Below are positions 8,622-11,680 of a stretch of 11,680 nt of DNA, piece after piece (position 1 is the first letter of the stretch; each line of letters opens with the position of its first letter). The position numbers and the translations under genes are program-made. The stretch is from DAIDKA01 sp049792815 (lineage in GTDB: Bacteria > Pseudomonadota > Gammaproteobacteria > Steroidobacterales > Steroidobacteraceae): the NCBI GenBank assembly GCA_049792815.1, contig JBARBG010000127.1, positions 1 through 11,680 on the forward strand. Reading direction: 5' to 3'. The notes under the pieces were generated by a model, which saw only the letters and a program-made list of their open reading frames with translations, ran no database searches and had not been told where the DNA came from.

Positions 8622-8969
8622 TCAAAGCCTGCGCAGCAACTGGTATCCGAACTCGGCTGAAGTATGAATCACGGCCCAGTCAATCATCCAGATACCCGCG
8701 GCAACGACACTCAGGGCAATGGCAGTGCTGAGCAGTCGCTTGGTCCAACGCGACCAATTCCGCCCAGAAATCCACAATAAAAACTGCACCGCAAGGTAAA
8801 TATAGCCAAGCATGGGCAGAGGCAGAAGCGCTTCAAAGGCCGCGGCGGGCACAGTCCTTGGGACCAGCGGATACATGAAGCAGAACCACAGAACTTCCGC
8901 GGCCAGCGCCACAATGACCCAATGCCACCAGCGGCGTGGAAAGGCGGAATTAGACAGTAGCTCAATCAT
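8622..8969 (-). CDS. Small three-helix inner-membrane protein, function unknown
   Basis: I do not recognise a family. The 115-residue protein begins at ATG 8969, inside the end of the acetyltransferase gene: the two overlap by 8 bases (ATGATTGA). No Shine-Dalgarno sequence is visible, so translation is probably coupled to the upstream gene. Three hydrophobic segments lie at about 14-35 (WWHWVIVALAAEVLWFCF), 44-68 (AFEALLPLPMLGYIYLAVQ) and 79-101 (LLSTAIALSVVAAGIWMIDW). They are separated by short basic loops (RNWSRWTKR), giving a probable N-in, C-out topology. It contains one Cys, in helix 1, and several Trp residues at the membrane borders. The frame is open farther upstream, but that extension reads Arg/Ser/Pro-rich shadow sequence and is discounted. 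Confidence 0.75.
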   Translation of the reverse strand: MIELLSNSAFPRRWWHWVIVALAAEVLWFCFMYPLVPRTVPAAAFEALLPLPMLGYIYLAVQFLLWISGRNWSRWTKRLLSTAIALSVVAAGIWMIDWAVIHTSAEFGYQLLRRL

Positions 8970-9507
8970 TGAGATCGCGTCCGAGTTGCGCGGTGGCACG
9001 CGCCTGGAAGGCATCGTGGTAGGCGACGATGCCTCGGGGCGTTGAGCTGTCGAAGCTGACCGCCAGGAAGTTCTCGGGAGACACTCCGGGAAGTACCAGG
9101 GCTTCATTCGCCTTGAAACCGAAGCGTTCATAAAACGCCGGGGCACCCAGAACGACACAACCGGCAGCACCGCTGCTCGAAAGCGCCAGCAGGGCGTCCA
9201 TCACCAAGGCGCTGCCGATGCCACGGCGCTGGTAGCTTGGCAGTACTGAGACCGGCCCTAACCCGTACCAACTGGCCTCTGTGCCGGAGATTGTGACGGG
9301 CGACGCTGCGACATGTCCTATCACCTCGTAATCGTGCGTCGCAACCGTCGAAACTGCGAGTTTCCCGGCCTTCCTGAGCGCATCGACAATGAATTCCTCG
9401 GTGTGACTGGAGTGAGGAGCGGCAAGGAAGGCCGCGGTCGTGACTCGGCCTATCGCCGGAATATCGCCGCGGGATTCCCGCCTGATCGAGATGCCTGGGG
9501 TGGACAT
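8962..9507 (-). CDS. GNAT family N-acetyltransferase, YhbS-like
   Basis: The product probably transfers an acetyl group from acetyl-CoA to an amine; the substrate is unknown. The 181-residue protein starts at ATG 9507 (MSTPGISIRRESRGD); the Arg-rich upstream extension to 9624 is discounted. The acetyl-CoA binding motif is GPVSVLPSYQRRGIGSALV at 84-102, with the Q-R-R-G-I-G core. The later segment VVLGAPAFYERFGF at 118-131 and the ending IVAYHDAF at 160-167 match E. coli YhbS-type proteins (LGDPALYSRFGF, VEYHEHF), recalled from memory. It lies 25 bases after the SnoaL-like gene and overlaps the small membrane protein gene by 8 bases. It is probably cytoplasmic. The fold is secure. Confidence 0.88.
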   Translation of the reverse strand: MSTPGISIRRESRGDIPAIGRVTTAAFLAAPHSSHTEEFIVDALRKAGKLAVSTVATHDYEVIGHVAASPVTISGTEASWYGLGPVSVLPSYQRRGIGSALVMDALLALSSSGAAGCVVLGAPAFYERFGFKANEALVLPGVSPENFLAVSFDSSTPRGIVAYHDAFQARATAQLGRDLND

Positions 9508-9532
9508 AACGCGTATCCCAGGTGTGGCCGCC

Positions 9533-10072
9533 CTACTCCTTCCAGCCTTGCGGCGGCTCGTTGCCGCCCATGATCTGGCGCGTCTTGTAGCGCCATTGAC
9601 CATTGACCTTGACGAAGGTGGCATATTCTCTGCCCTGCGTCCTGATCCGCGGTACGTCGCCCTGCTTGTCCATCAGGAACTCGGTGAATATCAGCTGCGA
9701 CGTCGCCGTATTGCCGTGCACGACGATGAGCGGGTTGCCGATTGTCACGTTGAACGAATAGGGCTTCTGGGCGGCAGGGTTGGCGCCGGCGCGTGAGTAT
9801 GCCTTCGCGATGCCGTCCTTGCCCTTGAAGTGAGTGGCGCCAAGGATCAGCTCGGCGTCGTCGGCATAGAAATCCGAAAAGTTCTCGGGCTTGTCTCGGC
9901 CAAAATTATAATAGTAATGCGTGACAAGGTCCTGGATCTGCGCACGATCTATCAGAGCCTTCGCCGTCATATCCTGCGCCAGGACGGCCGGGCTGGACGC
10001 CAGCACCAGGCACCATGCGACTCCCAACACACCTATCCACGCCGGGTTTCGATGCTTCGCGACAGTCTTCAT
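9533..10072 (-). CDS. Secreted SnoaL/NTF2-like protein
   Basis: Proteins of this alpha+beta-barrel fold include polyketide cyclases, dehydratases and ketosteroid isomerases, along with many non-enzymatic members; no activity can be assigned. The 179-residue product starts at ATG 10072, chosen because a strong ribosome-binding site precedes it and a signal peptide follows. That peptide has a basic KTVAKHR, a hydrophobic WIGVLGVAWCLVLASSPAV, and probable cleavage after AVLA at 32. The mature domain begins with the typical helix (ALIDRAQIQDLVTHYYYNFG), then FYADDAELILG, GKDGIAKAY, and strands ending VNGQWRYKTRQI. Asp72 in the FYADDAEL segment is the position that is often polar in this fold. Export is unusual for the fold but common among SnoaL_4-type proteins in environmental proteobacteria. 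Confidence 0.85.
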   Translation of the reverse strand: MKTVAKHRNPAWIGVLGVAWCLVLASSPAVLAQDMTAKALIDRAQIQDLVTHYYYNFGRDKPENFSDFYADDAELILGATHFKGKDGIAKAYSRAGANPAAQKPYSFNVTIGNPLIVVHGNTATSQLIFTEFLMDKQGDVPRIRTQGREYATFVKVNGQWRYKTRQIMGGNEPPQGWKE

Positions 10073-10079
10073 ATTTCCC

Positions 10080-10084
10080 CCTCC
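10080..10084 (-). promoter_or_regulatory. Strong ribosome-binding site of the SnoaL-like gene
   Basis: GGAGG (minus strand 10084-10080), within GGAGGGGGAAAT, lies seven bases before ATG 10072. It is the best Shine-Dalgarno sequence in the window and fixes this start. It suggests translation independent of the upstream methyltransferase gene. The 102-base gap holding it shows no convincing promoter. Confidence 0.75.
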
Positions 10085-10174
10085 GGTACAAAACCGCCAT
10101 TGGAACATACGCCCGATGAACGGGTTGGGCCACTCCGTGATTGCTGCGACTGCACTTTCATCTTGAGGACTTTT

Positions 10175-10903
10175 TCAACCCGCGCGGGCAACAATCTGCA
10201 CCATGCCCCGAGGGCCTGCGCCGGCTGTCGGGCGCAAACCGACTCTACGCAGAGCGCTCAAGGCCCACTCGGGAGATACGCGTAACTTCCTGTATGAACT
10301 CACCTTCATGCTCCAAGCGCCTCCGGCTCGCTCATGCACCACATCATGGATCACCATGTGGGTCGGCTCCTCCTCCACAAAGCAGGTGTGAATGCGATTG
10401 CCGTCACTGCGCACGGGAATGAATCGCCTGTCGCCGGTTGCCGCGGAGGTATAGTCGCGGAAGGTCATGGCAAATTGGCCCTCCGGGGCGAGAATGCGGG
10501 ACACTGCTGCAAACAATTCCTCGACCTCCTGCTTGCTCTGAATATGGGTCAGTGTGTCTCCCATGCAAAGCACGATATTCGGTGCGGCCGTGACGTGATT
10601 GCTGACGTTCAGGATGTTGCCTTCGATCACCCGGATTGGCAGTCCGGCGCCGCGCGCCCGCAATTCGTCGAGCAGTGTGGCGGACTCATCAACGGCCGTG
10701 ACCGCACATCCTTCCCGCGCCAGCGGTATCGCATGCATGCCAAATCCAGCACCCAAGTCCAATGCCACCGCGTTGACACCGGCCTTGATGCCCAGGGCCT
10801 CCAGGTCCGACTTTCCAGTCGCAACAGCGCCATCAAAGCCACCGGCCATCCATAGGTATATGGGGGCAAGATGCGAAGCGTAGTGATCGCGGACAGTGGC
10901 CAT
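10175..10903 (-). CDS. Class I SAM-dependent methyltransferase
   Basis: This probably cytoplasmic enzyme transfers a methyl group from S-adenosylmethionine; the acceptor is unknown. The 242-residue protein starts at ATG 10903 (MATVRDHYASHLAPIYLWMAGG). Motif I is VALDLGAGFGMHAIPLA at 46-62, with the Gly-rich SAM loop. VTAVDES, with acidic Asp72, closes strand beta-2. VIEGNILN near 92-99 and VLCMGDTLTHI near 111-121 fit motifs II-III. The later RILAPEGQFAMTFRDYTS fits the family's beta-5 region. The N-terminus YxxxLAPIYLWM resembles ubiquinone/glycine methyltransferase-type leaders, but the acceptor is not identified. The start overlaps the stop of the PPOX-like gene as TGATG, which indicates tight coupling, so the two probably act together or are regulated as one. 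Confidence 0.88.
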   Translation of the reverse strand: MATVRDHYASHLAPIYLWMAGGFDGAVATGKSDLEALGIKAGVNAVALDLGAGFGMHAIPLAREGCAVTAVDESATLLDELRARGAGLPIRVIEGNILNVSNHVTAAPNIVLCMGDTLTHIQSKQEVEELFAAVSRILAPEGQFAMTFRDYTSAATGDRRFIPVRSDGNRIHTCFVEEEPTHMVIHDVVHERAGGAWSMKVSSYRKLRVSPEWALSALRRVGLRPTAGAGPRGMVQIVARAG

Positions 10904-11340
10904 CAAGCCAAGTCCTCGCCACGAAACTCGATGATCTGCGGTGGACTCATATTGTAGTCGGAGTAGCGAATCCAGGTGGGACGTACTCGCATATAGATGA
11001 GCCCGGGCCAATTGACACGATCGGGACCATCTGGATATGCACAATAGTATACGGCCTTGAGTCGCTCCAACTCGGCACCAACGGGCTCGTCGACCTCACC
11101 TTCATACTGGACGGTGCGCTCATCGCCCAGGCTCAGTCCGCCGACAATGAGCGCCACGTGCGAATTTTTCCGCAGGTTTTGTGCCTTACGTGTCGTTTCG
11201 ATGGTATCGAAAACGATTTCGAAGTGGTCGCTGACCGCAATGCCAACTACGGCGGCCTGAGGGCGAGACCCGGGGGACACTGAGGCCTGAACGGCCAGGC
11301 GGTGCTGACGAAGAAATAACAGCAGCCCGGCAGTATCCAT
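10903..11340 (-). CDS. Pyridoxamine 5'-phosphate oxidase-like flavin-binding protein
   Basis: The split-barrel PPOX fold binds FMN, F420, haem or other cofactors. The 145-residue product starts at ATG 11340 (MDTAGLLLFLRQHRLAVQAS). It begins with the usual helix and first strand, followed by PQAAVVGIAVSDHFEIVFDT and then ETTRKAQNLRKNSHVALIV, at about 48-66. That last segment is the family's phosphate-binding strand-helix with basic residues. The later VQYEGEVDEP and GLIYMRVRPTWIRYSDY match the closing strands of PPOX-like proteins. The protein is small, and true PdxH C-terminal motifs are absent, so vitamin B6 synthesis is unlikely. An in-frame start at 11418 is possible, but its extra residues do not fit the fold. 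It is joined to the methyltransferase gene by TGATG. Confidence 0.85.
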   Translation of the reverse strand: MDTAGLLLFLRQHRLAVQASVSPGSRPQAAVVGIAVSDHFEIVFDTIETTRKAQNLRKNSHVALIVGGLSLGDERTVQYEGEVDEPVGAELERLKAVYYCAYPDGPDRVNWPGLIYMRVRPTWIRYSDYNMSPPQIIEFRGEDLA

Positions 11341-11374
11341 AATACGTCGACTCAAACAGATGTTAGAGGGGGCG

Positions 11375-11680
11375 TCATCCGCAGGAGCAGCTTCCAACCA
11401 AGAGGCTGCCATCAGCAAGTTTCCAACCGCCCGCCTCTCGATGCAAGGACCACACTCTGGGCGGGTGGGTTGGTGGGTTGGAGTGGACCGTCACCTCGAC
11501 CCAGTCCGGTCCCACTTGGGTAATGTCGTCAGCTGTTTCACCGGATCTGAGGAATTCCAGCTCAGAGACGTCCGGGAAGTCGTGGGAACAGGCCCGGGCC
11601 AACGCCGCCGAATCGAACAGACCCATGTACAAATGGCTATTTCTGTCTGACAAAAAGTGCGCGACGGCGTGGTACGGATA
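11375..11680 (-). CDS. Partial gene, unrecognised protein, start beyond right edge
   Basis: The frame is open from the window edge to TGA at 11375-11377, giving at least 101 residues of its C-terminal part; the start lies outside or near the edge. I do not recognise it. The visible part begins YPYHAVAHFLSDRNSHLYM and continues through a mixed acidic region, DVSELEFLRSGETADDITQ. Then come two strand-like stretches, DWVEVTVHSN and RVWSLHREAGGWKLADG. The end, LLVGSCSCG, carries two closely spaced cysteines in a CSC motif, with another at RACSHDF. WSLHREAGGWKLADG loosely resembles the last strands of NTF2-like proteins, but that is weak. It lies 34 bases before the PPOX-like gene, so it is probably in one operon with it and the methyltransferase. 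Balanced composition and lack of Arg/Ser bias support real coding. Confidence 0.6.
   Translation of the reverse strand, partial: YPYHAVAHFLSDRNSHLYMGLFDSAALARACSHDFPDVSELEFLRSGETADDITQVGPDWVEVTVHSNPPTHPPRVWSLHREAGGWKLADGSLLVGSCSCG

Noticed and set aside
10169..10187. CCCGCGCGGG palindrome with a nearby T-run at the methyltransferase stop
   Set aside because: The T-run follows the palindrome only when read on the wrong strand; in the direction of transcription the palindrome is followed by A-rich sequence, so it is not a terminator.
11341..11418. Upstream start for the PPOX-like gene at 11418
   Set aside because: The added residues overlap the end of the preceding gene and do not fit the PPOX N-terminus; ATG 11340 starts directly before the first family helix.

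Overview
The window looks like chromosomal DNA of a GC-rich proteobacterium, most likely a gammaproteobacterium. This rests on Edd, Eda and Zwf sequences that align closely with the E. coli enzymes from memory, high GC content, and dense packing of genes. The genus cannot be fixed from the sequence. It holds twelve protein-coding genes, two of them cut by the window ends. No rRNA, tRNA, insertion sequence, integrase, CRISPR array or phage gene was seen, and no gene-free stretch exceeds about 170 bases.

Region 1 (about 1-5213) is a central sugar catabolism locus. On the minus strand, edd (6-phosphogluconate dehydratase) overlaps eda (KDPG aldolase) by an ATGA. Next comes an unusually divergent glutamyl-tRNA reductase-like gene that runs off the left edge. 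Divergently, on the plus strand, lies zwf (glucose-6-phosphate dehydrogenase), with 101 bases shared between the edd and zwf starts. Together Zwf, Edd and Eda give the Entner-Doudoroff route from glucose-6-phosphate to pyruvate and glyceraldehyde-3-phosphate. The 6-phosphogluconolactonase gene, often in such clusters, is not here.

Region 2 (about 5214-8144) has two plus-strand genes. One is a secreted alpha/beta hydrolase resembling CE15 glucuronoyl esterases, which cleave esters between lignin and glucuronoxylan. The other is a polytopic membrane protein of the AI-2E/PerM family. Each has a plausible promoter of its own.

Region 3 (about 8146-11680) is a run of minus-strand accessory genes that looks less GC-rich to the eye. 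In transcription order they are: an unrecognised partial gene at the right edge, a PPOX-like flavin-binding protein, a SAM-dependent methyltransferase joined to it by TGATG, a secreted SnoaL/NTF2-like protein, a YhbS-like acetyltransferase, a small three-helix membrane protein overlapping it by 8 bases, and a small lipoprotein. The AI-2E gene and the lipoprotein gene converge, with one base between their stop codons.

No clear new defence or mobile system was found. The most unusual item is the HemA-like gene tied to the Entner-Doudoroff operon. Its catalytic cysteine region is kept, but its nucleotide-binding glycine motif is altered. After that come the unassigned right-edge gene and the PPOX-methyltransferase pair.
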